Virus record (IMG/VR): IMGVR_UViG_3300047359_000579
Span: 1 to 27,174 of that record
Source: a virus
Length of the DNA: 27,174 bases
Direction: 5' to 3' (one strand)
Below the pieces are notes generated by a model. The model saw nothing but the letters and a program-made list of their open reading frames with translations, was not told where the DNA came from and did not search any database. The position numbers and the translations under genes were made by a program. How positions within the stretch are numbered: position 1 is the stretch's first letter; every line of letters starts with the position of its first letter. This document shows, one piece after another, positions 6,547-14,614 of this stretch.

Positions 6547-9500
6547 TATATGTCGTAAAAAGTGTTGATGTTGCTTTCGATGCCTGTGCGGTCGTTCGTT
6601 CTATCGTCTGAATAAATTATTAATTCTTGGCGGTTACCGACCCAGCTTCTAGTCAAAAAACGGTCTTTACTTATTCTACTAGCTACGGCTGTGCCATCTG
6701 TGTGAATCATACTTAAAACATATTGCCCTGCGCTTCTTGCCAAAGTCGTAAGGTTAACGCTTAAACCATTTAAATAATTATCGCCGTTTCTGACCACGGG
6801 GTCAGCGTGAGTTGCGCTCAACCACTCAGCTGAATTGCCACTATGATAATCGAAATTTGTACTATCCCCGAGGATAAAACTCGAGTTACTATTTGTAAAG
6901 TCGGTAGGTCTTAATACAGAAAAAACACTATTGACGTTTGAGATTTGAGTAAAATTTAAAGAAGTGTTCTGAGTTGAAGTGAAAGCCGCCCGTCCGTTAT
7001 CCGTCACCAAACCCGTGCTGCTGTCGTAAATCTTTGGCATTGAACCCGTGACCGTTTGCGTCGCGTCGTTCGTGTTGCCTGATTGGTCGTACCACTTCGA
7101 CACGAACCCGTTATTTGAACCGCAGTGGTCTGCCAGTGCAACCGTATCCAATTCACCGAATACATTGAAGCCTATATCCGCGTAGCTCGATCCGTTGTAA
7201 ACCTCTACCGCGTCACCTGTGTAAGCCGTGCGAAGTTTACGCAGTGAATACGCAGCCGCTGCACCGCTGTACGTGTCGAGGAGTGGCGTGTTTTGGGTGA
7301 AGTAATCGGCAACGTTTTCTTCGATGTCGGTGCGGTTGCCTGCGGTTTCTTGGTCAGAATTGTAAACAAGCATTTCCTGTACAATTCCAGTTAAATTATT
7401 TATGATACTCGTGTTGTTACCACCAGCTCCGATAATTATGTTTCCCGTGTGGTATTTATTTGTTGGGTATGATATTGTTGATGTGTCCGTGTTTGAGCCA
7501 TTAAAATACAAGTCTGCATTTGTGCCGTCACTATTTACGGTGAGTAAATTGTATGGCGTTGGTTTTGCCCCTGTGTTTGTCAAAGTATTACCACTGCTGC
7601 CGAGGTCTATATAAATATTATGATTACCTGAGGCTTGACCTGTTGTGATTGCACCGCTGTTAGTGTTCCAATAGTCATTACCTGAAGATGGTGCAAGGGA
7701 CGCCACCCGTCTAAAGTCAACTGATGAAGTTTCTTTGAATACAAAGAAGTTGCTGCGAACGTCTAGCCTTGCAATTGCGCTTGCTGTCGTTCTTAAATTA
7801 TCACCACTAAACTCAATGGCTGCCTTTCCGTTCTCCTTCACCAACGCCCCACCCGTGTAAATCGTTGGTTGCTTCGTTGTGTCTGTCTGCGTCGCGTCGT
7901 TACCGTTTCCGCTTTGGTCTTTCCACGTTACCACCGTGCAGCTTGTGCCTGTGCAAAACGTTTCAATAGCAGCCTCGTCGATGTTGCCTTCCGTGTCGAA
8001 GCCTATCGTTGTGGTCGTGCTATCCGATGCCCTGCGAATGAACATGCATTCGGTTTGAGCAAATCGAAGTTGACGTGTCGAATATGCTGCTTCCGCACCT
8101 GAACCAAAAGTTTCGTCCAAAAGATACGCGGTCGCGCTTACATCCTCCCACGTTTGTTTCAGGCTGATTGGAACCGTGCCGCCCGTCCTCGCTTTGAGAT
8201 ACTCCAAAAGAGCCGCCTTGACCGTAGCAAAAGAAGCATCGTCTGCAGGAGCTGGTGTAAACTCAACCCATGTGCCCGTGTCGGGATCTGCGAACGCAGC
8301 CTCTGAGTAATATATCTTCCTCTTGATAACATTGCCCGCTGTTGGGGTGTCGCTGCTTGCGCTCTCCGCGAGTCCGTCCCCGTCCGCTTTAGCGGTGTAA
8401 TAAAGTTCGACTGTATCCGTTGCACCGCTTCGGAATGTCTCCGCATCTGTTGCGAAGCGTTCGTGGTATTGAACCCCACTTGCAGCGTCTGCCCATTCGA
8501 GGTCGTAGTCCGTGCCGCTTGCCTTCACGAGAGCTTGTCCCGAAGTACCTCCTGCTATGACCCCCACTTTTGCCGTGTTCGCGGTTATCTCTCCTGCTTG
8601 AGTCGGGGTGATTCCTGTCTTGGCGTTGTTCGCTGTGATGTCATCGGCTTGGGTTTGAGTGATCCCGACCTTTGCATTGTTTGCGGTGATATCGTTCGCT
8701 TGTTGGGTCGTGATTCCGACTTTCGCGGTGTTGGCTGTTATCTCGCTGGCTTGCGTGGGTGTGATGCCTGTCTTCGCGTTGTTAGCGGTTATGTCTGCGG
8801 CTTGTTGTGTTGTTATTCCAACCTTTGCCGTATTAGCTGCGACAGCTGCATTCGCTGCAACCCGTGCCTCTGTATAGTAAAGATTCGTACCCTCGTCAAT
8901 ATCTGTCGTAACCAAGACCACTACGCCTGTCTGTCCGTTCACCGAGTCAACGGGGGCGCTTGGGATATCGTCCGTAAGCGCTAAAGTCCCTGATGAGGTG
9001 GGGAGGCTGAGGTTTACATTGTCCGCGCTATTGAGACGCATTCGAGCCTTTGTCCCGTTCCCTTCATCGTGGATGTAGACCTTGCCATATAGATTAATAT
9101 CTGCCTCGTTTGCAGTTGTCGAACCGTCTATGTTAATGACTGTGTAAGCCGTTGCTCCTGCGGCATCCGTTGCGACAATAAGATCAATATCTCCTGGGCT
9201 TGTCTCCGTGATTTCTACGCCCGTGATTCCTGCTTTCAGTTTCGCTTGTGTGACCGTTAACTCAAGTGCGCTGTCTGTTCTGCTTCCGTTGTTTTGGGTC
9301 GTGCTTGTGCCTTGCTTTAGTTCGGTATAAAGAATAAGAAGCCAGTCTACATTTTCCCAGCGCGTTTGACCACTGTTGTATTTTAGAACATCGTGATTCT
9401 CAAGGTTGTTAAGCGTTACATCTGTTAATTCAGCCAGAGATGTAACTCCAGTTGCGCTCGTGTCTAATGTAACCTCTCCGTTACCGTCGTCAGTTAGCGA

Positions 9501-9935
9501 TCCGTCAGGCACATTGATTGTACGCACGTAATGTACGTCAGTAGCGTCATTGTCTGTCTTTACACGTAATCGCTGCGAAACGCTAGGCACTAAGCCTTGG
9601 TCGTCACTAGGTACAAACGTCGTGCTTGTGCCGTCGTCGTTATACGTGTTGTACTGACTAGTAGCAAAAATTGGGTCGCCTGTGACAAAAGCAGCAACAG
9701 TCACTAAGTCTGTGCCGTCCACTTTAGCAAACGTCGCTAGATATTGACCCTCTGGTAAACCAGTAGCCGTGTAACTGAACTTTGTGGCACGTTCATTGGT
9801 TTTGTCAGCCACTAAACGAACCAAAAAATGCTCGTCAGTCATTTGAAAAACTAGGGTCAAATTAACCACCGTTAATTCTTCGCCTAAATCAATGTAGAAT
9901 GTCCTCTGTTCGTAATTAGCTAACTGTATCATCAC
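6543..9935 (-). CDS. Tail fibre / receptor-binding protein with tandem arabinofuranosidase-B-like domains (1130 aa)
   Basis: This long protein carries fibre landmarks in order: a head segment (1-140); LAELTDVTLNNLENHDVLKY (167-186) and DSVNGQTGVVVL, both typical of phage fibres; LYYTEARVAANAAVAAN (352-368); five 17-residue repeats (369-453); a spacer; then two C-terminal domains at about 608-882 and 886-1130. Each domain opens with AYStRqLR/AYSLRKLR and has a W(K/Y)DQSGN.NDATQ motif (671-683; 948-960) and ends in a TdIEeNv/TgIEsNIN helix. The motif set resembles the concanavalin-like N-terminal domain of GH54 arabinofuranosidases, so sugar binding at the host surface is likely; catalysis is not shown. 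Start is Met1 or Met2. GC is clearly higher than in neighbouring modules, suggesting horizontal gain. Confidence 0.85.
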   Translation of the reverse strand: MMIQLANYEQRTFYIDLGEELTVVNLTLVFQMTDEHFLVRLVADKTNERATKFSYTATGLPEGQYLATFAKVDGTDLVTVAAFVTGDPIFATSQYNTYNDDGTSTTFVPSDDQGLVPSVSQRLRVKTDNDATDVHYVRTINVPDGSLTDDGNGEVTLDTSATGVTSLAELTDVTLNNLENHDVLKYNSGQTRWENVDWLLILYTELKQGTSTTQNNGSRTDSALELTVTQAKLKAGITGVEITETSPGDIDLIVATDAAGATAYTVINIDGSTTANEADINLYGKVYIHDEGNGTKARMRLNSADNVNLSLPTSSGTLALTDDIPSAPVDSVNGQTGVVVLVTTDIDEGTNLYYTEARVAANAAVAANTAKVGITTQQAADITANNAKTGITPTQASEITANTAKVGITTQQANDITANNAKVGITQTQADDITANNAKTGITPTQAGEITANTAKVGVIAGGTSGQALVKASGTDYDLEWADAASGVQYHERFATDAETFRSGATDTVELYYTAKADGDGLAESASSDTPTAGNVIKRKIYYSEAAFADPDTGTWVEFTPAPADDASFATVKAALLEYLKARTGGTVPISLKQTWEDVSATAYLLDETFGSGAEAAYSTRQLRFAQTECMFIRRASDSTTTTIGFDTEGNIDEAAIETFCTGTSCTVVTWKDQSGNGNDATQTDTTKQPTIYTGGALVKENGKAAIEFSGDNLRTTASAIARLDVRSNFFVFKETSSVDFRRVASLAPSSGNDYWNTNSGAITTGQASGNHNIYIDLGSSGNTLTNTGAKPTPYNLLTVNSDGTNADLYFNGSNTDTSTISYPTNKYHTGNIIIGAGGNNTSIINNLTGIVQEMLVYNSDQETAGNRTDIEENVADYFTQNTPLLDTYSGAAAAYSLRKLRTAYTGDAVEVYNGSSYADIGFNVFGELDTVALADHCGSNNGFVSKWYDQSGNTNDATQTVTGSMPKIYDSSTGLVTDNGRAAFTSTQNTSLNFTQISNVNSVFSVLRPTDFTNSNSSFILGDSTNFDYHSGNSAEWLSATHADPVVRNGDNYLNGLSVNLTTLARSAGQYVLSMIHTDGTAVASRISKDRFLTRSWVGNRQELIIYSDDRTNDRTGIESNINTFYDIY
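8562..8831 (-). repeat. 17-residue tandem repeats in the fibre shaft
   Basis: Five units of (T/N)AK(V/T)GIT(T/P/Q)(Q/T)QA.(D/E)ITAN at residues 369-453, plus a partial unit to 458. The protein repeats are nearly identical but the codons differ between copies: on the plus strand the anticodon-side triplets for Ala, Thr, Ile and Gly vary. They probably form an elongated trimeric coiled shaft. Confidence 0.8.
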
Positions 9936-9950
9936 TTAATAATATAAGTT

Positions 9951-10652
9951 TTATTGCATAGGGTAATTAAATGCTGTGTGACCACCGACAACAATTCCAC
10001 AGCCTAAAGCAGGTTTTTTAAAATGCTTACTGTACGCCATTGCATAAGAAGAAGCGTCAATGCCTGACCCTGTTTGCATACCCCATATATTTTGCCTTCC
10101 AGTCAAATGTACAACCTCCATCTCGGTATGTCGATGCCCTTGGACAATGCTTTGCATCTCGTTTTTTGCTCGTGTCTTAGCAGTAGCTCCTTCACCATGT
10201 ATATACAAAACATCGTCGTACTCGATGCTTTCGACCCAATTCCAATTTGTGCCTAACACTTCATTAAAGCTCTTAATCCAAACGCTAGGTATAGCACTGC
10301 TAAATGCCCTACGAGCAACAATGCGGTCATGGTTTCCAATGATACAATCAGCGACAGGCCATTCTTCACGCCACTTTACAATGCCCTCTATCGCCATTTC
10401 TAGTTCTGTCTTAGGGCTATAACCATCAGGGCTTGATTCCCAGCGACTACTGGCGTGTGAGTCGATAATATCGCCAATGAATACTACTTGATTGCAAGCA
10501 AATTTCTCATACGCTTCTTTGCAATGATCAAAATAATTAGGGTGGCAAAATGGCTCATGTATGTCCCCTATGACTAAAATTCTTCGCTCATTTTCTCTTA
10601 GATGGTCAAGTGCTGGTTTTAGCTTTGGGTCTAGTCGTGGGCGGTATGTCAT
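9951..10652 (-). CDS. Calcineurin-like metallophosphoesterase (233 aa)
   Basis: The five metal-binding motifs are in order: GDIHEPF (D30, H32), GDIIDSH (D61), GNHDR (N107, H108), IHGE (H152) and QGHRH (H173, H175). These coordinate two metal ions and hydrolyse phosphomonoesters or diesters; the substrate cannot be told. The protein has the usual single-domain length and no signal peptide. It sits between the capsid-unit terminator and the tail fibre, a place where no such enzyme is needed for virion building, so it may be a cargo ('moron') gene acting on host or phage nucleic acid or nucleotides. Confidence 0.88.
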   Translation of the reverse strand: MTYRPRLDPKLKPALDHLRENERRILVIGDIHEPFCHPNYFDHCKEAYEKFACNQVVFIGDIIDSHASSRWESSPDGYSPKTELEMAIEGIVKWREEWPVADCIIGNHDRIVARRAFSSAIPSVWIKSFNEVLGTNWNWVESIEYDDVLYIHGEGATAKTRAKNEMQSIVQGHRHTEMEVVHLTGRQNIWGMQTGSGIDASSYAMAYSKHFKKPALGCGIVVGGHTAFNYPMQ

Positions 10653-10664
10653 ACTACCTAAAAT

Positions 10665-10698
10665 AAAAAAAGGGGCAAACCGAAGCCTACCCCTTTTT
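10665..10698. terminator. Bidirectional-looking terminator after the capsid unit
   Basis: On the minus strand AAAAAGGGG-TAGGC-TTCG-GTTTG-CCCC is followed by TTTTTTT. The stem has a UUCG tetraloop closed by C-G and contains G-U pairs. The flanking A and T tracts make it symmetrical. It falls between the tail-tube-like gene (ends 10717) and the metallophosphoesterase start at 10652, and would limit expression of the downstream genes. Confidence 0.8.
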
Positions 10699-10716
10699 CT
10701 CTTGTCATTTTATCTG

Positions 10717-11307
10717 TTAACTCAATACGAGTGTAACGCCAGTAGCTAAAGCATCTGTTCCGTTGAACGGGAAATCTGCTGCGCCTACTGTTGGAGATGG
10801 TAAGAAATAGATTGGGAACAACTCACGACCGCTAAAGTCCAGTTGGAATCCATTCATATCACCAAAGCTAGTACCTGTAGTCAAGTTACCTCCTGAAACA
10901 TCCAAGCCGTTTTCAGCTCCGAGGCAGTACAATTGATCGTTGTTGTCCAACACGAATGTGTTGAGACGGCTTTTCGCCAACGACACAATTTTGTCTGCAT
11001 CCGAACTTGCCAATTTATGGAACATTAAACTGAGCGTTTGCTCATAGAATACTGTTCCGTTATTGGTGTCGGCTTGTACATTAATGGTCATGCTTGACAA
11101 CTCAGGCCGTAAGTCATAGCGGAAAATGGTAAGGTTACCACTTGCTGCGCCATCATCATCTGGAAGTTCGTCAAGAACTCCAGCAGTAACGCTGGCTGCT
11201 ACGCTTAAATCTTGAAAGCTGGCTGCGAAGTAAACGGCTTTTAAACCACCTACTACATCAGTGCAATCAATAGACCGACCTGCTGCTAATGTACAGCTAA
11301 TTGGCAT
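10717..11307 (-). CDS. Virion structural protein, tail-tube-like (196 aa)
   Basis: The N-terminus MPISCTLAAGRSIDCTDVVGGLKAVYF and later EQTLSLMFHKL, LNTFVLDNNDQLYCLGAENGLDVSGG and FGDMNGFQLDFSGRE are the pattern I recall for tail-tube or major tail proteins of Bacteroidota siphophages: a beta-sandwich with a helix and an 'EqtlsL...KL' strand. It starts in a TAATG junction with the major capsid protein stop, so expression at capsid-like level is expected. Thirteen nt downstream of its stop begins the terminator. Tail tube is the best guess; another abundant head or neck protein is possible. Confidence 0.55.
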   Translation of the reverse strand: MPISCTLAAGRSIDCTDVVGGLKAVYFAASFQDLSVAASVTAGVLDELPDDDGAASGNLTIFRYDLRPELSSMTINVQADTNNGTVFYEQTLSLMFHKLASSDADKIVSLAKSRLNTFVLDNNDQLYCLGAENGLDVSGGNLTTGTSFGDMNGFQLDFSGRELFPIYFLPSPTVGAADFPFNGTDALATGVTLVLS

Positions 11308-12320
11308 TAGAGGATAGAAGTTAAAGCACCAACTACAATCTCTGTCAATCGTCCAGCTTGCGTACCTAGGCCAAACTGCATAGTCACTCGGATGTTGTCT
11401 GATCCGTCGTATTGATATACGGGAATGACAGCAGCCTGCGTGTAGTCAGTTCGCAAGTTAGAACCGACATACAAGTTTGACTCTTGGGCCATAACAATAC
11501 AGTTGTTCGGAATACCTCCTGAAACGTGAATTGGAATACCCATGAATGTCATCCCTGTGAATGACTGAGCTGCACCTTGGTTGTTAATACCCTGACCAGC
11601 ATTGTTTGCCAATCCTACACCCAGTCCTGCCAATTGCTGGCAGTACAAAGCATACGTCTTAGGCGAGCAGTAGAAAGCAGTATCAGGCTTAGTAATTACA
11701 GCAGGTGTTGTTTCTGCCATCTTAGTGTAAACCTTATTAAACTCTGATGTAGCATTTACATTGGTGATAGCAAGAATTACTTGTTCTGTAGCACCCTGCA
11801 AACGACCAGCACCCCAACCAGCAGAATCAAATGCACCGTCGTTCGACAAGAATCCTACTGTCTTACCACCAACCCAGATGTTGTTTTCTACTGATTCAGC
11901 AGTTTTAGCTGCGATTGTAGCGAAAACAAAATTACGGAATGAGTCGTTAGACCAATCCATAGATTGACGTGCGCCAGTCATGCCTTGCCATGTTGGTAGA
12001 ATGCTACCTCGGCAAAGCGACTCGTTAACTTTCAAATCAGTTAGCGTCAATACGCGCTCATCAACAGTAACGCTGTTGCCATCTGCAAAATCACAACCTG
12101 CTGATTGAATAACGTCGTTTGCAACAGACGCACCTGATACTACGGCTTTGTTTTGGATTCCGTCCAACTGTGTAACCCAGTTGTTGGCTACTGTGTCTGC
12201 ACCATGAATTGCTGGTGCTACATAAAAATCCGCTGCTTCACCTGCATACGTGCTTGGATCAGGCGAAAGAGCTGGATTTGCGAACGCACGATGGCGACGC
12301 TGATAACGTGAAATACTCAT
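11307..12320 (-). CDS. Major capsid protein, HK97-fold type (337 aa)
   Basis: Length, position after a scaffold and a prohead protease, and composition (uncharged, Ala/Gly/Asn-rich, no cysteine cluster) fit a major capsid protein. The pattern VDERVLTLTDLKVNESLCR (105-120 region), WSNDSFRNFVFATIAAKTAESVENNIWVGG (spine helix) and the C-terminal NIRVTMQFGLGTQAGRL match the Bacteroidota-phage capsid proteins I know, with a spine helix and a peripheral domain around TFMGIPIHVSGGIPNN. A basic N-terminal arm (SISRYQRRHRAF) may contact scaffold or DNA. It directly follows the scaffold gene. Confidence 0.8.
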   Translation of the reverse strand: MSISRYQRRHRAFANPALSPDPSTYAGEAADFYVAPAIHGADTVANNWVTQLDGIQNKAVVSGASVANDVIQSAGCDFADGNSVTVDERVLTLTDLKVNESLCRGSILPTWQGMTGARQSMDWSNDSFRNFVFATIAAKTAESVENNIWVGGKTVGFLSNDGAFDSAGWGAGRLQGATEQVILAITNVNATSEFNKVYTKMAETTPAVITKPDTAFYCSPKTYALYCQQLAGLGVGLANNAGQGINNQGAAQSFTGMTFMGIPIHVSGGIPNNCIVMAQESNLYVGSNLRTDYTQAAVIPVYQYDGSDNIRVTMQFGLGTQAGRLTEIVVGALTSIL

Positions 12321-12321
12321 T

Positions 12322-12834
12322 TTAAATCATATCTTTAAAGTAACCAAATACCCTGCTTTTTGCCGTTCCCTCTGCTGAGATAGTAGGCTGTTCCGCTTTC
12401 GCTTGTGGGCGATTGCGTACTGGATTGGCCGCAGGTTGTTGACCAAGTTCTTGAAGCTGCTGACGCAACATTCGGTTTTGTCGTGACAATCGACGCATAC
12501 GCATCTCTTCTCGTGACATTTCTGTTCGTCGTGCTGGACGACGTTCTCCGCGCTCCTCTGACATCTTGCGACGTGAATAACCGCGACGCTTGCGACGTGC
12601 AAATTCTTCTCGTCGTGATCGAGACGCTTCTACTTTTGTTTCTTCAGTGACTGTTTCTTCTGAAGAACCTTGTGCTAGATTCATAGCCATTTCGTGTACT
12701 GCTTCTGCTTGTTCAGCCGATAACCCCATCTCGACTAAAAGATTAATAAACTGCTCATGGGAATCTGGGGTAGATTCTTCTTGGACTTCTTCTACGGGAG
12801 TCTCCACCGTTTCTTCTTCAAACTTTCGTTTCAT
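12322..12834 (-). CDS. Putative capsid scaffolding protein (170 aa)
   Basis: There is no enzymatic motif. Residues 1-70 are acidic (KRKFEEETVETPVEEVQEE), 71-125 are strongly arginine-rich (SRSRREEFARRKRRGYSRRK…EMRMRRLSRQNRM) and about 105-132 is a likely coiled coil (RQNRMLRQQLQELGQQ). Low-complexity, charged, helical proteins immediately upstream of the capsid gene are typical scaffolds, which line the procapsid and are removed by the protease. The protein ends in a short aromatic tip (RVFGYFKDMI) that could contact the shell. The scaffold role is inferred from charge pattern and place. Confidence 0.6.
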   Translation of the reverse strand: MKRKFEEETVETPVEEVQEESTPDSHEQFINLLVEMGLSAEQAEAVHEMAMNLAQGSSEETVTEETKVEASRSRREEFARRKRRGYSRRKMSEERGERRPARRTEMSREEMRMRRLSRQNRMLRQQLQELGQQPAANPVRNRPQAKAEQPTISAEGTAKSRVFGYFKDMI

Positions 12835-12835
12835 G

Positions 12836-13648
12836 TTATGATAATGCTAAAATATCTGTTGTTGCTCCTACTTTAAATTCTACGTTTTGAAATGGGGTGC
12901 TTTCACCAATACCCAGAACATATTCAATTTCCGTTTCGTTTATGGCGGTGGCTGGAATTTGAAACTGCAAAGGATACTCGTACTCGACAGCCTCAACTGT
13001 TTCAGTCAGTGTAATATACAACCAATCACCAACACGGTAATTAGCCCCTAAAGCACTGGAATCTACTATAGCAGCAGACGGTTGAAACAAAGCTTCCGTG
13101 TCGCCTGCAAGTATCGTATATGTAAAGTCATTACCTCCGTTAACGTCTTCAAAAGTCAAGGCATCGCTTGATTTGTAACCTGTGCCTTTAATGAGATTTG
13201 TGACTTCGACAGTTTGTGATTGAGCAGTTCCTGTAACTTTCATAGTAATCTGAAGTCCTGTACCGTTCCCATCTGTCGTTGGTCGATACGTTTGAAAACC
13301 ATCACCTATTGGAGGGTTTCCTCCGAACACTACCCCTGTAGCTGTAGGAAAAGCATCAACCAAATCACCCTGTACATCAGTTACTGTAACTTTAATTTTA
13401 CCACCTGATCCACGACCGCTTGATGTAGTAGCATACGAAGCAATCGTCGCTGCTTTTTTCATCGTCGGCAAATCATTAATTGCACCAAAGACATTTGCGG
13501 CTGATTTTAGTTTGCTAAACAAATCTGCTTGCGAAGGCTTTAAGGTTAAAGTAATTGCTGCTGTATCTGGGTTGTGCAATACCATAGGCTCAGGCAAAAC
13601 TTGAAAGCCCGATGCCGCTGTTAATTCGTCAAAAAATTTAAATGCCAT
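12836..13648 (-). CDS. Virion-associated protein, possible capsid decoration or head protein (270 aa)
   Basis: The protein is beta-rich and Thr/Gly-rich with no recognised catalytic motif. Segments include VLHNPDTAAITLTLKPSQADLF near the N-terminus, a repeat-like region TSSGRGSGGKIKVTVTDVQGD and GLQITMKVTGTAQSQTVEVTN, and a C-terminus of strands (LQFQIPATAINETEIEYVLG). Such sandwich proteins are common decoration or head-fibre proteins. It precedes the scaffold by 1 nt and overlaps the preceding gene by 11 nt. Function not identified. Confidence 0.55.
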   Translation of the reverse strand: MAFKFFDELTAASGFQVLPEPMVLHNPDTAAITLTLKPSQADLFSKLKSAANVFGAINDLPTMKKAATIASYATTSSGRGSGGKIKVTVTDVQGDLVDAFPTATGVVFGGNPPIGDGFQTYRPTTDGNGTGLQITMKVTGTAQSQTVEVTNLIKGTGYKSSDALTFEDVNGGNDFTYTILAGDTEALFQPSAAIVDSSALGANYRVGDWLYITLTETVEAVEYEYPLQFQIPATAINETEIEYVLGIGESTPFQNVEFKVGATTDILALS

Positions 13649-13907
13649 AATTAGCGTCTCTTAAAAGTGTTGTAAAAAGTCTTTTGTCATAGTAGTCCAT
13701 TTCTGCTGGAGCATACTCTTCAAACAAGGTTTCAGCCTCTGTGTAATCCCAGTTGGCTACAGCCGACTCGATGAGGTCTAAGGCAACCATAAACTTGCGA
13801 TTAAGTGCATAGTCCATGCGAAACTCGTCAATCATATTGCGCAGCTCCGCGTCCTCGTCACCAATCCAGATGTCGTAGATTCTATCCCACATCAGTGATT
13901 CCACCAA
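13638..13907 (-). CDS. Small acidic protein, possible anti-defence relative of the array proteins (89 aa)
   Basis: A helical, strongly acidic protein (WDRIYDIWIGDEDAEL, AVANWDYTEAETLFEEY) ending DANYGI. Its last 15 nt, including the stop, match the end of the array gene at 17368-17619 (shared AAYTATGGCATTTAA on the minus strand), and the two proteins may be distant paralogs: both end in helix-(10-20 residues)-NYGI. It overlaps both neighbours (16 nt with the ArdA-like gene). No known family. A DNA-mimic role is possible given the charge but unproven. Confidence 0.6.
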   Translation of the reverse strand: MVESLMWDRIYDIWIGDEDAELRNMIDEFRMDYALNRKFMVALDLIESAVANWDYTEAETLFEEYAPAEMDYYDKRLFTTLLRDANYGI

Positions 13908-14614
13908 ATGCGACCAAAGTATTCATCGTAATCGTAACTGAGGTCACGAGCAAATGCTTTGTAGTCAAAGTAATCTTTCATCGTTTCTGCTCCTAGCTCA
14001 CTCAAACTACCGAGTAGGTCGTAGACATAATACTCTCCAATCTCAGCATCACTACGTCGCTGGAATTCTTCAAGAGCATCCATAGCTTGGTCTTCGCTAT
14101 CGTAATTGTCTTCCCATTCATCCATAAACATAGCGTCTACGTCACCGCTTACTCGCAGTGCGTATCCAAACTTGTCAAAGCTAAAATACCGTTCAGCCAT
14201 CTCGTCACTAACGCCTATGTCGTCTAGCAATTCATATGAGTAATCCAACAGGCTGTCAAACTCTCCTCGGTAGCTTTCTTCTAGATAATCTACATCAACA
14301 TCCCCCAAATCGCTGCGCACCTTTTCAATGTCGTAGATGTCTAAACCGATTTGATCAGCAAACTTGGCTAATTCTTGAATGCCGTCCCAGTCTTTTTCCG
14401 AAATGCCATCCATGTCAATTCCGTAAGCGTTTAGCCCATCAGAATCGACAAACTCCCACTCTTCAACTTCTGGTGGGTAATCGGCTTTCTTTTCTTCCAT
14501 TCCTTTCTGGAATGCGTCCCAAGAATTGTACGACCACGGATAAATGTAAAAGCCTTGACCACGGTAATTGTAGTCATACGGCTCCATAAAAATGTATATT
14601 TTTTCTAGCTTCAT
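13892..14614 (-). CDS. ArdA-like antirestriction protein with duplicated C-terminal module (240 aa)
   Basis: ArdA proteins are acidic DNA mimics that bind type I restriction-modification enzymes. The N-terminus has the family's GFYIYPWSYNSWDAF, and residues 112-160 (EESYRGEFDSLLDYSYELL then YFSFDKFGYALRVSGDVD) match the ArdA 'Y.GE.dS..d.a.e...…FD..a.A..L...GD' pattern. A second copy of this module occurs at 191-233, ending KDYFDYKAFARDLSYDYDEYF, giving a protein of 240 aa against about 165 in classical ArdA. It is rich in Asp/Glu throughout. It follows the protease via an ATGA overlap inside the head unit, an unusual place, since antirestriction genes are mostly early. Confidence is good for ArdA family, lower for which enzyme it blocks. 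Confidence 0.75.
   Translation of the reverse strand: MKLEKIYIFMEPYDYNYRGQGFYIYPWSYNSWDAFQKGMEEKKADYPPEVEEWEFVDSDGLNAYGIDMDGISEKDWDGIQELAKFADQIGLDIYDIEKVRSDLGDVDVDYLEESYRGEFDSLLDYSYELLDDIGVSDEMAERYFSFDKFGYALRVSGDVDAMFMDEWEDNYDSEDQAMDALEEFQRRSDAEIGEYYVYDLLGSLSELGAETMKDYFDYKAFARDLSYDYDEYFGRIWWNH

Noticed and set aside
8463-8984. 173-aa plus-strand frame inside the fibre gene
   Set aside because: It is the shadow of the fibre repeats: rich in Cys, Val and Leu from reverse-complemented codons, with no neighbours on that strand.
12327-12602. 91-aa minus-strand frame overlapping the scaffold
   Set aside because: Cys/His-rich shadow of the arginine-rich scaffold codons, without a separate start context.
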